DNA of 64,000 nt, taken from the NCBI RefSeq assembly GCF_047123305.1, contig NZ_CP138918.1:3844001-3908000 (forward strand). Reading direction: 5' to 3'. Each line of letters starts with the position of its first letter. Position 1 is the first letter of the stretch. This stretch comes from Thalassobius sp047123305. GTDB taxonomy: Bacteria; Pseudomonadota; Alphaproteobacteria; Rhodobacterales; Rhodobacteraceae. Both the position numbers and the translations under genes were made by a program. A model generated the notes under the pieces. That model was not told the DNA's origin and made no database searches. It worked only from the letters and a program-made list of their open reading frames with translations. Below, one piece after another: positions 34,194-43,185 of the stretch.

Positions 34194-34960
34194 CGATAGG
34201 CTTCGCCGCGCCGCGCATCCGCATAGGCGCGGGTGGCTTTGCCAAAGGCCTCAAACAGCGGGCGCGACACCGGATCATTGGCGCTGTCCCATTCCGGATG
34301 CCATTGCACCGAATAGGTAAAGCCCGGCGCATCCTTCACATAGATCGCTTCGGGCGTGCCATCAGGCGCATGACCGTCAATCACGATCCGTGCGCCTGCA
34401 TCCTTGATCCCCTGCCCGTGCAACGTGTTGGTCATCACCTCCTGCGCCCCCATCATCTGATGGAAAGGACCGGCAGCAGAAAACTTCACCGTATGGCGCA
34501 GGGCAAACTTCTCTTCCAGGGTGCCATCGGGCGGCATCCGGTGGTTCATCCGCCCCGGCAGATCGCGGATTTCGGGATAGAGCGAGCCGCCCATCGCAAC
34601 GTTCACCTCTTGGAACCCACGGCAGATCCCCATGAAGGGCTGCCCACGTTCCACACAGGCGCGCACCAGCGGCAGGGTGATCGCATCCCGGCAGCGGTCA
34701 AAATCGCCATGTGCCGCAGTGGCAGATTCGCCATATTCCTCAGGATGCACATTGGGCCGGCCACCGGTCAGGATGAAACCGTCGCAGGCCTCCAGCAGTT
34801 CCTCTACCGTGACCAGACGTGGGTCGGGCGCAATCAACATGGGCAGACAGTTGGACACGGTTGCCACCGCCTCAGAGTTCATATGCCCCACCGCATGCAC
34901 GGGGTAGCTGTCATTGATGAGGTGCTGGTTGCCGATGATGCCAACAATGGGACGTGTCAT
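34181..34960 (-). CDS. Gamma-glutamyl-gamma-aminobutyrate hydrolase family protein (PuuD-like)
   Basis: The 259-aa class I glutamine-amidotransferase-like hydrolase has the nucleophile elbow GICRGFQEVNV (Cys) and the His-Glu pair in QWHPEWDS. It also has PDGFIL-type GG motif (DGFILTGGRPNVHPEEY). In E. coli, PuuD cleaves gamma-glutamyl-GABA during putrescine breakdown, but no other put/puu gene is in the window. The ATG at 34960 (MTRPIVGIIGNQ) is the family start. It is convergent with the LysE-type gene. Confidence 0.87.
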   Translation of the reverse strand: MTRPIVGIIGNQHLINDSYPVHAVGHMNSEAVATVSNCLPMLIAPDPRLVTVEELLEACDGFILTGGRPNVHPEEYGESATAAHGDFDRCRDAITLPLVRACVERGQPFMGICRGFQEVNVAMGGSLYPEIRDLPGRMNHRMPPDGTLEEKFALRHTVKFSAAGPFHQMMGAQEVMTNTLHGQGIKDAGARIVIDGHAPDGTPEAIYVKDAPGFTYSVQWHPEWDSANDPVSRPLFEAFGKATRAYADARRGEAYRQIA

Positions 34961-35177
34961 AGGAAGCCTGTCAGATCTGTTGCGCCTTAGGATTACAGTA
35001 ACGGCACAAAGCCCTTTAGAAAAAGCACTTTGATGCGCATGAGCGCGCAACGCCCTGTGCAGCAACCCTTTTGCAGGGAATTTCAGCAATCCTGAGGTGC
35101 GCGGGATTGAAGCCCCACTAAAACCACCCTACGCTGCGGCGCAACAAATACGCGTAACCCGTACCCGGAGACAGTCG

Positions 35178-37730
35178 ATGAAAGACGCCGCCCCCCAGAA
35201 AATCTATCTCAGTGATTATCAGGTGCCGAATTATCTGGTGGAGGATGTGCATCTGACCTTCCGTCTGGCGCCAGAGTCCACGCGGGTGCTGTCGCGCATC
35301 ACCTTCCGCCCCAATCCCGAGGCCAGCAGCAAGGATTTCTTCCTGCATGGGGAAGATCTGAAGCTGATCTCAACCAAGATCGACGGCGCCGCGGTCACTC
35401 CGGATCTGGTGGTCGGCGGCCTAGCCTGTGCCGTGCCGGATGCCACATTTGTCTGGGAGGCGGAGGTGGAAATCAGCCCCGCCACCAACACCGCGCTGGA
35501 AGGGCTTTATATGTCAAACGGCATGTATTGCACCCAATGCGAGGCGGAGGGTTTTCGCAAGATCACCTATTATCCTGACCGCCCCGATGTGATGTCGGTC
35601 TTTACCGTCAGGATCGAAAGTGACCTGCCCGTGCTTTTGTCCAACGGCAATCCGGTTGCGTCTGGTGAAGGTTTTGCCGAATGGCACGATCCCTGGCCAA
35701 AACCGGCCTATCTGTTTGCCTTGGTGGGCGGGGAGTTGATCAACCACCCCGACACATTCACCACCAAATCCGGCAAAGAGGTCGAGCTGAACATCTACGT
35801 CCGTCCCGGCGATGAGGGCAAATGCGCCTTTGGGATGGAGGCCTTGAAAAAATCGATGATCTGGGATGAAGAGGTGTATGGCCGTGAATATGACCTCGAC
35901 ATCTTCAACATCGTTGCGGTGGATGATTTCAACATGGGGGCAATGGAAAACAAGGGGCTGAACATCTTCAACTCCTCCTGTGTTCTGGCCTCAGCGGAAA
36001 CCTCAACCGATATGAACTTCGAACGGATCGAAGCCATCATTGCACATGAATATTTCCACAACTGGACCGGCAACCGCATCACCTGCCGCGACTGGTTCCA
36101 ACTGTGCCTGAAAGAGGGGCTGACGGTTTACCGCGACGCCCAGTTCACCGCCGACATGCGTTCAGAACCGGTGAAGCGGATTGAAGACGTCATTGCCCTG
36201 CGCGCCCGCCAATTCCGCGAAGACAACGGCCCGCTGGCCCACCCCGTGCGCCCTGACAGCTTTGTGGAGATCAACAACTTCTACACCGCCACCGTCTATG
36301 AAAAGGGCGCCGAGCTGATCGGCATGTTGAAAACTCTTGTGGGCGATGCCGCCTATTATAAGGCGCTGGACCTCTATTTTGATCGCCATGACGGCGATGC
36401 GGCCACCATTGAAGATTGGCTGACCGTCTTTGAAGAAAGCACTGGCCGCGACCTTACCCAGTTCAAACGCTGGTACGAACAGGCGGGCACCCCCCGTCTG
36501 GCGGTGGAAGAATCCTATGAGGATGGCACTTTCACACTGACCTTTAGCCAGTCCACGCCGCCGACCCCCGGTCAGGATCAGAAAGACCCGCGGGTGATCC
36601 CCATTGCGGTGGGCCTCTTGAACCCCAATGGCGATGAGGTGGTGCCCACAACGGTGCTGGAAATGACCGAGGCAACACAGAGCTTCCGCTTTGAAGGGCT
36701 GACCGCACGGCCGACCCCCTCGATCCTGCGCGGTTTCTCAGCGCCGGTCATTCTGGAACGCGCCAGCAGCAACGCAGAGCGCGCCTTCCTGCTGGCGCAT
36801 GACACCGACCCCTTTAACAAGTGGGAGGCCGGTCGCGCTCTGGCCCGCGCCGGTCTGGTGAAGATGATCCTGAACGGTGCCGCGCCTGATGGGGCTTATC
36901 TGGATGCAGTGCTGCAGGTGCTGCGCGATGACAGCCTTGATCCCGCCTTCCGCGCGCTGGCGCTGGGGCTGCCCAGTCAGGACGATCTGGCCCAAACACT
37001 GGTGGATCAGGGCCACACGCCGGACCCGCAGGCCATCTATGAGGCGCTGGAAACCCTGAAAATGGCGATGGCCACCCATATGCAGGACGTACTGCCGCGT
37101 ATCTACGCCCAGTATCAGGTGACCGAGCCCTATCAGCCCGATGCCGAACAGTCCGGTGCACGGTCGCTGGCCAATGCCGCCCTGTCGCTGATTTCCCGGG
37201 TTGATAGCGGCACGGCAGCACAGGCGCAATACGACAGCGCCGACAATATGACCCAGCAACTGGCCGCATTGGCCGCCCTGTTGACCGCTGGCAAAGGGGA
37301 ACAGGCTGTCGCCGCCTTCTATGAGCAATGGAAGGAGGACCGTCTGGTCATCGACAAATGGTTCGGCCTGCAAATCAGCCTGGCCGATCCAGCCAATGCA
37401 GCTGAAGTGGCAGCGGCGTTGACCCAGCATCCCGATTTCACCATGAAGAACCCCAACCGGTTCCGCGCCACCTTGGGGGCGCTGGCCATGTCACCCGCCG
37501 GGTTCCACCGTGCGGACGGGGCGGGCTACAAGCTGCTGGCGGACTGGCTGATCCAGTTGGACCCACTGAATCCGCAGACCACCGCGCGGATGTGCTCCGC
37601 CTTTGAGACCTGGAAACGCTATGACTGCGACCGGCAAGCGCTGATCGCGGCCCAGTTGGACCGCATTCTGGCGCAGGAGGCGCTGAGCCGCGACACGCAG
37701 GAAATGGTCAGCCGCATCCGCAACGCCTGA
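35178..37730 (+). CDS. pepN: Aminopeptidase N (M1 family)
   Basis: Zinc aminopeptidase that removes N-terminal residues from peptides in the cytoplasm. The 850-aa protein shows the exopeptidase motif GAMEN (residues 254-258), the zinc site HEYFH (His290, His294) and Glu313 in LKEGLTVYRD. The C-terminal helical domains are typical of bacterial PepN. The ATG at 35178 follows CCGGAGACAG; an in-frame ATG at 35097 would add an unlikely 27 residues. It stands alone, divergent from the preceding hydrolase gene. Confidence 0.96.
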   Translation: MKDAAPQKIYLSDYQVPNYLVEDVHLTFRLAPESTRVLSRITFRPNPEASSKDFFLHGEDLKLISTKIDGAAVTPDLVVGGLACAVPDATFVWEAEVEISPATNTALEGLYMSNGMYCTQCEAEGFRKITYYPDRPDVMSVFTVRIESDLPVLLSNGNPVASGEGFAEWHDPWPKPAYLFALVGGELINHPDTFTTKSGKEVELNIYVRPGDEGKCAFGMEALKKSMIWDEEVYGREYDLDIFNIVAVDDFNMGAMENKGLNIFNSSCVLASAETSTDMNFERIEAIIAHEYFHNWTGNRITCRDWFQLCLKEGLTVYRDAQFTADMRSEPVKRIEDVIALRARQFREDNGPLAHPVRPDSFVEINNFYTATVYEKGAELIGMLKTLVGDAAYYKALDLYFDRHDGDAATIEDWLTVFEESTGRDLTQFKRWYEQAGTPRLAVEESYEDGTFTLTFSQSTPPTPGQDQKDPRVIPIAVGLLNPNGDEVVPTTVLEMTEATQSFRFEGLTARPTPSILRGFSAPVILERASSNAERAFLLAHDTDPFNKWEAGRALARAGLVKMILNGAAPDGAYLDAVLQVLRDDSLDPAFRALALGLPSQDDLAQTLVDQGHTPDPQAIYEALETLKMAMATHMQDVLPRIYAQYQVTEPYQPDAEQSGARSLANAALSLISRVDSGTAAQAQYDSADNMTQQLAALAALLTAGKGEQAVAAFYEQWKEDRLVIDKWFGLQISLADPANAAEVAAALTQHPDFTMKNPNRFRATLGALAMSPAGFHRADGAGYKLLADWLIQLDPLNPQTTARMCSAFETWKRYDCDRQALIAAQLDRILAQEALSRDTQEMVSRIRNA

Positions 37731-37883
37731 TCAGCCCAATGCAAAAGACAAAAGGCCGTCCCTCGAGGCGGCCTTAACCTATTGAGGCGCAAGAACAGTT
37801 TACCAAACGTGAAGAATGCGCCCCTTATGATCAATAAAATATGCACTATTTGAGCCGTATTATGATCATAGGTAACGATCATC

Positions 37884-38303
37884 ATGGCACGTGTGCATTC
37901 ATATCGCTTTCGGCGGCAGGGGCTGCTGCAACTGGCCAAACTGGCCGGGGCGGTGATGCTCTGGGCGCTGCTCTTTGCCATCGCCAGCCGTTTGACCCCT
38001 TGGGAAGCGGGGCTTTTGACCAGCACAATCGCGCTGCTCTCGGCCCTTATGCTGCGGGACGCGCTGAACACCCGCCGCGCCGGATGCTGGATCAGCAACA
38101 CCCATTTCCACGTCTACCACGGTGAGGATCGCGTCAGCGTTCCGATCAACCAGATCGTCGCGATCCACGGCCGCACCCGCTGGGGCAGCATGCAATCGGG
38201 CCAGATTGAAACCCTGTCCGGCAAGATGGTGCCTGTCGCCACCTCCGCCCTGCCGCCCGCGGCGCAATTGCAGGGCTGGTTCGACCGGAACAAAAGCGCC
38301 TGA
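37884..38303 (+). CDS. Small membrane protein with two helices and a PH-like domain
   Basis: The 139-aa protein has a basic N-terminus, two hydrophobic segments around residues 17-58 (LAKLAGAVMLWALLFAI and GLLTSTIALLSALML), and a C-terminal domain of short beta-strands (THFHVYHGEDRVSVPINQIVAIHG). The layout resembles bacterial PH-like membrane proteins that set a threshold or sense lipid, but I cannot assign a family. The start ATG overlaps the right arm of an inverted repeat (ATGATC-N9-GATCAT, 37862-37882), a possible operator. Confidence 0.7.
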   Translation: MARVHSYRFRRQGLLQLAKLAGAVMLWALLFAIASRLTPWEAGLLTSTIALLSALMLRDALNTRRAGCWISNTHFHVYHGEDRVSVPINQIVAIHGRTRWGSMQSGQIETLSGKMVPVATSALPPAAQLQGWFDRNKSA

Positions 38304-38620
38304 CCCGGCCGCTGCAAAGCTGACTCGTTTCCCATGGGTCATGCCCGCTTGGCAAGGCTGACGCGCGGGTCAAGCGCCGCATTTCCATTACGACAATTTT
38401 CCGTCAATCGTCGGAATTTCGACGATTTTCCCGACAATCAGAGCGCGATCCGTCAATTCCCTGACAAAACCGGGACAATCCGTCCAAATCGGCAGGAAAT
38501 GCGGCTCAAAATGAGCCCCAACTCTCCCTGCCGCTGCCCTTTTTCCGCCCGAATGCGACGCGAAATTAAGGGGGTAAACCGTTCGACTGTATCAGTACTC
38601 ACGCCAAAGAAGAGCCTCGC
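38304..38620 (+). other. Gene-free stretch with CGACAAT-like repeats
   Basis: No gene is seen. The sequence CGACAATTTTCCG (38391-38403) recurs as CGACGATTTTCCC (38420-38432). Between and across them lies the inverted repeat TCGTCG-GAATTT-CGACGA (38408-38425). Further CGACAAT, CGTCAATT and GACAAAAC variants follow to about 38480. This is probably the control region of the following gene. Confidence 0.55.
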
Positions 38621-39841
38621 ATGACCCCCACGACCCCTGCCAACGGGCTGCTTGCCAGACTGCGCCAACAAATGTCCCCCCGCCTGCCACGGCGCCGGAC
38701 GCGCACAACGGCACCTGCCGTCTGCCAGCCCCAAAACGCCCTTTCTGCCACCCACTCTGCGGCGCTGGCCGCCTTCCCCGAAGTGCTGACCAGCAGCGAA
38801 GACACCGCGCGCCAAGAGCTTGAGGCGCGGGGACAGTTTCTGGCCCGTCAGGACCGCTGGGACGATCTGGGCGCGGAAATCCGCGCCGCCGATCAGGCCC
38901 GCCTGCGCACCCCCGGTGGGGCCGCTCATTGCGACCTTCTGGCCCGCGGCGCCCGTCTGGATGTTGTGGCACCTGTTCAGCAGATCCTGTCGGACGCAAC
39001 CCTAATGCCCCAGCACGCCCCGCGCGGTGGCATTGAGCAGCTCGAAGCGCAGCTTGACGAATTTCCCGACGATTACGGCGTAGCCCTTGTGATCGTCAAA
39101 GCCCATGTCGATCTGGCCTGGGCCTGGCGCGGCGAGGACTGGCAGGATGCCCTACCCGCCGCCCGACTGACCAGTTTCCAGCGCCATATGGCGCGTGCGG
39201 AAGAGATCCTGGACCGTTTCAACCCCTTTGAACATGACAGCCCCGCGCTGGCGGCCTGCCGCTGTGCCCTGCTCGCTGCAGCGGTAGAACCGGATGTTCG
39301 GATGGCGGATGACTATGAGGACCTGATTGATCTCGACCCCGCCAATCCCCGCCATATGCGGGCCTTCGGCAACCACCTGCTGCCACGGTGGTTTGGCTCT
39401 TACCAGATGCTTGAGGTTGAGGCGCGACGTATCGCGCTGATGACCCAAGATCTGTGGGGTGCCGGTGGCTACGCCTGGGTCTATCTGGACGCTCTGTCCG
39501 TGGACCCCGGGGCGCTGGAACTGCTTGACGGTGAGTTCTTTCTGGAAGGGATGCGCGACATTCTGGAGCGCGCACCGGACCAGCATGTGGTCAACACCTG
39601 GGCCGCTTTCTGCGCCGTGACCCTGGCCGAACTGCCCGCCCACCGCCGCGCCACCCGCGAAGTGCTGCGCCTGCTGCGCTCTGCCTTGGAATGGATCCAA
39701 CGGGACCACCTTGAGGAACTGCACCCGCTGATCTGGGGGCAGGCCAAAATGGGTCTGAAACCGGCGCGTCTGGACACCTCATTAGAGGCCATCGCCGACA
39801 TGGGCCGCACCGCCGCCCGCAACGCGCTCGCCCCTGCTTGA
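38621..39841 (+). CDS. Helical protein of unknown function
   Basis: The 406-aa, probably cytoplasmic protein is alpha-helical. The basic, Pro-rich first 40 residues (RLRQQMSPRLPRRRTRTT) are followed by repeated helix pairs with conserved aromatic and Asp residues, such as GQFLARQDRWDDLGAEIRAA, WAWRGEDWQDALP, and FGNHLLPRWFGSY. The pattern suggests a TPR- or HEAT-like solenoid, but I recognise no named family. No catalytic motif is evident. It stands alone, ending at a strong terminator. Confidence 0.75.
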   Translation: MTPTTPANGLLARLRQQMSPRLPRRRTRTTAPAVCQPQNALSATHSAALAAFPEVLTSSEDTARQELEARGQFLARQDRWDDLGAEIRAADQARLRTPGGAAHCDLLARGARLDVVAPVQQILSDATLMPQHAPRGGIEQLEAQLDEFPDDYGVALVIVKAHVDLAWAWRGEDWQDALPAARLTSFQRHMARAEEILDRFNPFEHDSPALAACRCALLAAAVEPDVRMADDYEDLIDLDPANPRHMRAFGNHLLPRWFGSYQMLEVEARRIALMTQDLWGAGGYAWVYLDALSVDPGALELLDGEFFLEGMRDILERAPDQHVVNTWAAFCAVTLAELPAHRRATREVLRLLRSALEWIQRDHLEELHPLIWGQAKMGLKPARLDTSLEAIADMGRTAARNALAPA

Positions 39842-39879
39842 GGGACGCCGCACCGAGATCACCGAACGACTGCCTGACT

Positions 39880-39905
39880 GCGCCCCCTCTTGGGGGCGCC
39901 TTTTT
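39880..39905 (+). terminator. Rho-independent terminator after the helical protein gene
   Basis: An 8-bp stem GCGCCCCC / GGGGGCGC with loop TCTT is followed by C and TTTTT. It lies 38 nt after the stop codon at 39841. Confidence 0.9.
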
Positions 39906-40259
39906 GTTGCGGGGAGATACAGTCCTACATCATAGACAATACCGCGACCGAACCGAGGGGCGGAAAAGCGAAGCGCCCGCCCCATCAAACCAGAGGTTTG
40001 TCTGCGACAAAACGGGGCGGTTCGGGCGCAGCCAAATCATTGATTTGGCATAAGCCGGACAGCAATTATTCGATTTACGCTAGAATATTTGTGGCCCAGA
40101 CCTCTGCCTCGGGCCAACCAAGCTTTCCGATCTGGTCGATTGCGTCGCAAGAGAGAGGAACATACACCACAACGAATTGGCAGACCGCTCCAAACCCCCT
40201 TGCCCCTCAACCGCCCCTGTCCTAGAACGCAGGCTGATGCTTTCGAAGGACATGAAACC
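39906..40259 (+). other. Gene-free leader region of gatB
   Basis: The stretch contains the folded element at 39944-40049 and then about 210 bp leading to gatB, with AAGGA near 40246 as its ribosome-binding site. An ATG at 40252 is out of frame. Open frames through the folded element do not look like real proteins. Confidence 0.6.
39944..40049. repeat. Multi-hairpin structured intergenic element upstream of gatB
   Basis: Complementary arms define a branched fold. The outer stem is GCG-A-CCGAACC (39944-39954) with GGTTCGG-G-CGC (40019-40029), 10 pairs and one mismatch. Inside it are hairpin 1, GGGGCGG (39957-39963) with CCGCCCC (39977-39983), and hairpin 2, CAAACC-AGA-GGTTTG (39986-40000). A separate hairpin GCCAAATC-ATT-GATTTGGC follows at 40031-40049. 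It may be a dispersed palindromic repeat of this lineage or a structured RNA. The pairings are read directly; the nature is unproven. Confidence 0.7.
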
Positions 40260-41774
40260 ATGCTGGACCTGACCTATGAGACCCCCAAGCCCAAGGTGAT
40301 CGCCGGGGCGAAACATGACTGGGAACTTGTGATCGGCATGGAGGTCCATGCGCAGGTCAGCTCCAACGCCAAGCTGTTCTCGGGCGCCTCGACCAAATTC
40401 GGCGCCGAGCCGAACGCCAACGTGGCCTTTGTGGACGCCGCCATGCCCGGCATGCTGCCGGTCATCAACGAATACTGTGTTGAGCAGGCCGTGCGTACCG
40501 GTCTGGGCCTGAAGGCGGACATCAACCTGTTCTCGGCCTTTGACCGCAAAAACTACTTCTACCCGGACCTGCCGCAGGGCTATCAGATCTCGCAGCTTTA
40601 TCATCCCATCGTGGGTGAAGGTGAAATCCTCGTGGACATGGGCCCTGGTGTGGCCCGTCTGGTGCGGGTGGAACGCATTCACCTGGAACAGGACGCTGGC
40701 AAATCGATCCATGACATGGATCCCAACATGTCCTTCGTGGACCTGAACCGCACCGGTGTGGCGCTGATGGAAATCGTGTCGCGCCCCGACATTCGTGGCC
40801 CGGAAGAGGCCGCCGCCTATGTGACCAAACTGCGCCAGATTCTGCGCTATCTGGGCACCTGTGACGGCAACATGCAAAACGGCAACCTGCGCGCGGATGT
40901 AAACGTCTCGATCTGCCGCCAGGGCCAGTATGAGAAGTATCAGAAAACCCAGGACTTCTCGCACCTCGGCACCCGGTGCGAAATCAAGAACATGAACTCG
41001 ATGCGCTTTATCCAGGCGGCCATCGACGTTGAGGCGCGGCGTCAGATCGCCATTGTGGAGGCCGGCGGCACCGTCGATCAGGAAACCCGCCTCTACGATC
41101 CGGACAAGAACGAAACCCGTTCGATGCGCTCCAAGGAAGAGGCGCATGATTACCGTTACTTCCCCTGCCCTGACCTCCTGCCGCTGGAGATTGAACAGGC
41201 TTGGGTTGATGACATCGCCGCCTCGCTGCCGGAACTGCCCGACGCCAAAAAAGCGCGTTTCATGGGCGACTATGGCCTGACCGAATATGACGCCTCGGTG
41301 CTGACCGCGGACACCACCTCTGCCAGTTTCTTCGAAGGTGTGGTTGCGACCTGTGACGACGGTAAACTGGCCGCCAACTGGGTCATCAACGAATTGTTCG
41401 GCCGCCTGAAAGCAGATGAGAAAGACATCAGCGATAGCCCGCTGTCGCCCGCCGCATTGGGTGGCATCATCAAGCTGATCAAAGCGGACACCATCTCGGG
41501 CAAGATCGCCAAGGACGTTTTTGAAATCGCCTATACCTCGGGCCGTGATCCGGAAGAGATCGTGGAAACCGAAGGCATGAAACAGGTGACGGACACCGGC
41601 GCCATTGAGGCCGCTCTGGATGAAATCATCGCCGCCAACCCGGCGCAGGTGGAAAAGGCGAAGGTGAACCCGAAACTGGCTGGCTGGTTTGTCGGTCAGG
41701 TGATGAAAGCCACCGGCGGAAAGGCCAACCCCAAAGCGGTGAACCAGCTGGTGGCGCAGAAACTCGGCAGCTGA
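40260..41774 (+). CDS. gatB: Asp-tRNA(Asn)/Glu-tRNA(Gln) amidotransferase subunit B
   Basis: The B subunit of GatCAB activates misacylated Glu-tRNA(Gln) or Asp-tRNA(Asn) by phosphorylation before amidation. The 504-aa protein begins MLDLTYETPKPK and has WELVIGMEVHAQV, NRTGVALMEIVSRPD, and DVNVSI in the catalytic cradle. The C-terminal YqeY-like domain ends with GKANPKAVNQLVAQKL. The ATG at 40260 has AAGGA upstream. gatA and gatC are not in the window. The gene ends with a UUCG-capped terminator. Confidence 0.97.
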   Translation: MLDLTYETPKPKVIAGAKHDWELVIGMEVHAQVSSNAKLFSGASTKFGAEPNANVAFVDAAMPGMLPVINEYCVEQAVRTGLGLKADINLFSAFDRKNYFYPDLPQGYQISQLYHPIVGEGEILVDMGPGVARLVRVERIHLEQDAGKSIHDMDPNMSFVDLNRTGVALMEIVSRPDIRGPEEAAAYVTKLRQILRYLGTCDGNMQNGNLRADVNVSICRQGQYEKYQKTQDFSHLGTRCEIKNMNSMRFIQAAIDVEARRQIAIVEAGGTVDQETRLYDPDKNETRSMRSKEEAHDYRYFPCPDLLPLEIEQAWVDDIAASLPELPDAKKARFMGDYGLTEYDASVLTADTTSASFFEGVVATCDDGKLAANWVINELFGRLKADEKDISDSPLSPAALGGIIKLIKADTISGKIAKDVFEIAYTSGRDPEEIVETEGMKQVTDTGAIEAALDEIIAANPAQVEKAKVNPKLAGWFVGQVMKATGGKANPKAVNQLVAQKLGS

Positions 41775-41800
41775 GCCACAACAACGGCAAAGACACAAAG

Positions 41801-41826
41801 AGCGCGCCTTCGGGCGCGTTTTTCTT
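41801..41826 (+). terminator. Rho-independent terminator after gatB
   Basis: CGCGCC-TTCG-GGCGCG forms a UUCG-capped stem, extended by G-T and A-T pairs, followed by TTTTTC. It lies 27 nt after the gatB stop. Confidence 0.9.
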
Positions 41827-41953
41827 TGCCACGCGGCACCGACCTGCCCCTTTCAATGATCCGAAAACACTCCCGCCGGAGGCATCCGCTCTTTCCTTTT
41901 CGCGGCCAGCTTGGCAGCTTGGGCGGCACGAGATCCAAACCGAGGCGCCGCTG

Positions 41954-42445
41954 ATGTCAAACCAATCCCACGACCAGATTCCCTTCCTCTCTTCGGTGAA
42001 AACCGTTCTGCCGGAATGGATTGACTATAACGGCCATCTCAACATGGCCTATTACAACGTGCTGTTCGACACCGGCGCGGATGAGGCCTTTGCCGAAATG
42101 GGGTTTGGCCCCGATTATGCCGCAACCCGCAAGATGACAACCTATAGCGCCGACTTCCGGCTGCGCTACTTGCGTGAAATTCACGAAGGGGATCGGGTGC
42201 GGGTTGGGTTTCAGCTGCTCGACACCACGCCCAAAAGCTTTCATTTCTGCCAGTGGCTTTTGCATGAAGACGGCTGGCTTTCGGCCACCGGCGAAGGGGT
42301 TGGGCTGCATGTGGATATGTCTGGTCCAAAAGTCGCGCCTTACCCCGATGATGTGGCAGCCAAGGTCGAAAAGATGCGTGCGGACCACGCCAAGTTCGCT
42401 GCGCCCGATTTTGTTGGCTTGCCCCTTGGCCTCAGACGTGGCTAA
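41954..42445 (+). CDS. Hotdog thioesterase (4-hydroxybenzoyl-CoA/betainyl-CoA type)
   Basis: The 163-aa hotdog protein has the characteristic EWIDYNGHLNMAYYNVLFDTG block, where the Asp-Tyr-x-Gly-His-Leu motif holds the catalytic Asp. It also has RYLREIHEGDRVRV. This version resembles thioesterases linked to carnitine/betaine metabolism (betainyl-CoA thioesterase), but no carnitine genes are present here. A general acyl-CoA thioesterase is equally possible. The ATG at 41954 begins MSNQSHDQIP; the gene lies 180 bp after gatB and its terminator. Confidence 0.83.
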   Translation: MSNQSHDQIPFLSSVKTVLPEWIDYNGHLNMAYYNVLFDTGADEAFAEMGFGPDYAATRKMTTYSADFRLRYLREIHEGDRVRVGFQLLDTTPKSFHFCQWLLHEDGWLSATGEGVGLHVDMSGPKVAPYPDDVAAKVEKMRADHAKFAAPDFVGLPLGLRRG

Positions 42446-42518
42446 GAGGGCGCGAACAGATTGAACCGCCGTCCCTGCCCTGTTAGGGTCCGCGGCGTTT
42501 CCAACAAGGGTCTCTTTC

Positions 42519-43001
42519 ATGACGCAATATGATTACAAGGTTGTTCCCGCCCCCGCACGTGGCCTGAAAGCCAAAGGGGTCAAAGGCGCTGAGGCCCGCT
42601 TTGCCCATGCGATGGAAACGCAGTTGAACGAACTGGCCGCCGAAGGCTGGGAGTTTCAGCGCGCCGAAACCCTGCCCAGCGAAGAGCGTCAGGGGCTGAC
42701 CTCTTCGGTCACCAACTACCGGTCCCTGCTGGTGTTTCGCCGGCTCAAAACGGAAGAAGCCGCCGGTGTTGATGCGGCAGTTCAGGCGGATGGGTTTCAG
42801 CCGATGCCGGTTGATCCTGCTGACGAAAAACCCGGGGCGGAGGCCGAACCAGATGAAGCGCCAGCCGCAGAAGAGGCCTCTTCTGACCGTGAGGTTGAAG
42901 GCGAAATGCGTGACGCGCTGCGCGACCGCGACATGAGCGAAGCCCTACGCGACCGAGTGGCGCAGCTGATGGACAAGGGTGAGACCCAGAAGGCGGACTA
43001 A
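42519..43001 (+). CDS. DUF4177 domain protein with acidic C-terminus
   Basis: The 160-aa protein opens with the DUF4177 pattern YDYKVVPAPARG ... ETQLNELAAEGWEFQRAETL and ends the domain with YRSLLVFRR near residue 72. The remainder is an acidic Pro/Ala/Glu tail followed by a charged helix (MRDALRDRDMSEALRDRVAQ). It is cytoplasmic and its function is unknown. It lies 73 nt after the thioesterase gene, with a ribosome-binding site AAGGGTCT. Confidence 0.83.
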   Translation: MTQYDYKVVPAPARGLKAKGVKGAEARFAHAMETQLNELAAEGWEFQRAETLPSEERQGLTSSVTNYRSLLVFRRLKTEEAAGVDAAVQADGFQPMPVDPADEKPGAEAEPDEAPAAEEASSDREVEGEMRDALRDRDMSEALRDRVAQLMDKGETQKAD

Positions 43002-43185
43002 GCCCCCCTCTTTGCCCCCCCCTCTTTACCAAAGGGGCAGCTCTGCCCTAACGTAAACGGCCCGCGACGGCGCTGGCATGACCCGCCATTTGTTAACGGC
43101 AAATTTATGCAGTTGCAGCAAATTTGCCCTTCAACTTGACCCGATTTGGTCTATTATCGGCGGTCCGAGTCGAAAAGGTGATCTC

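Noticed and set aside
39890..40225. Small gene in the gatB leader
   Set aside because: The frame runs through the palindromic element; its translation is a by-product of the stem sequences.
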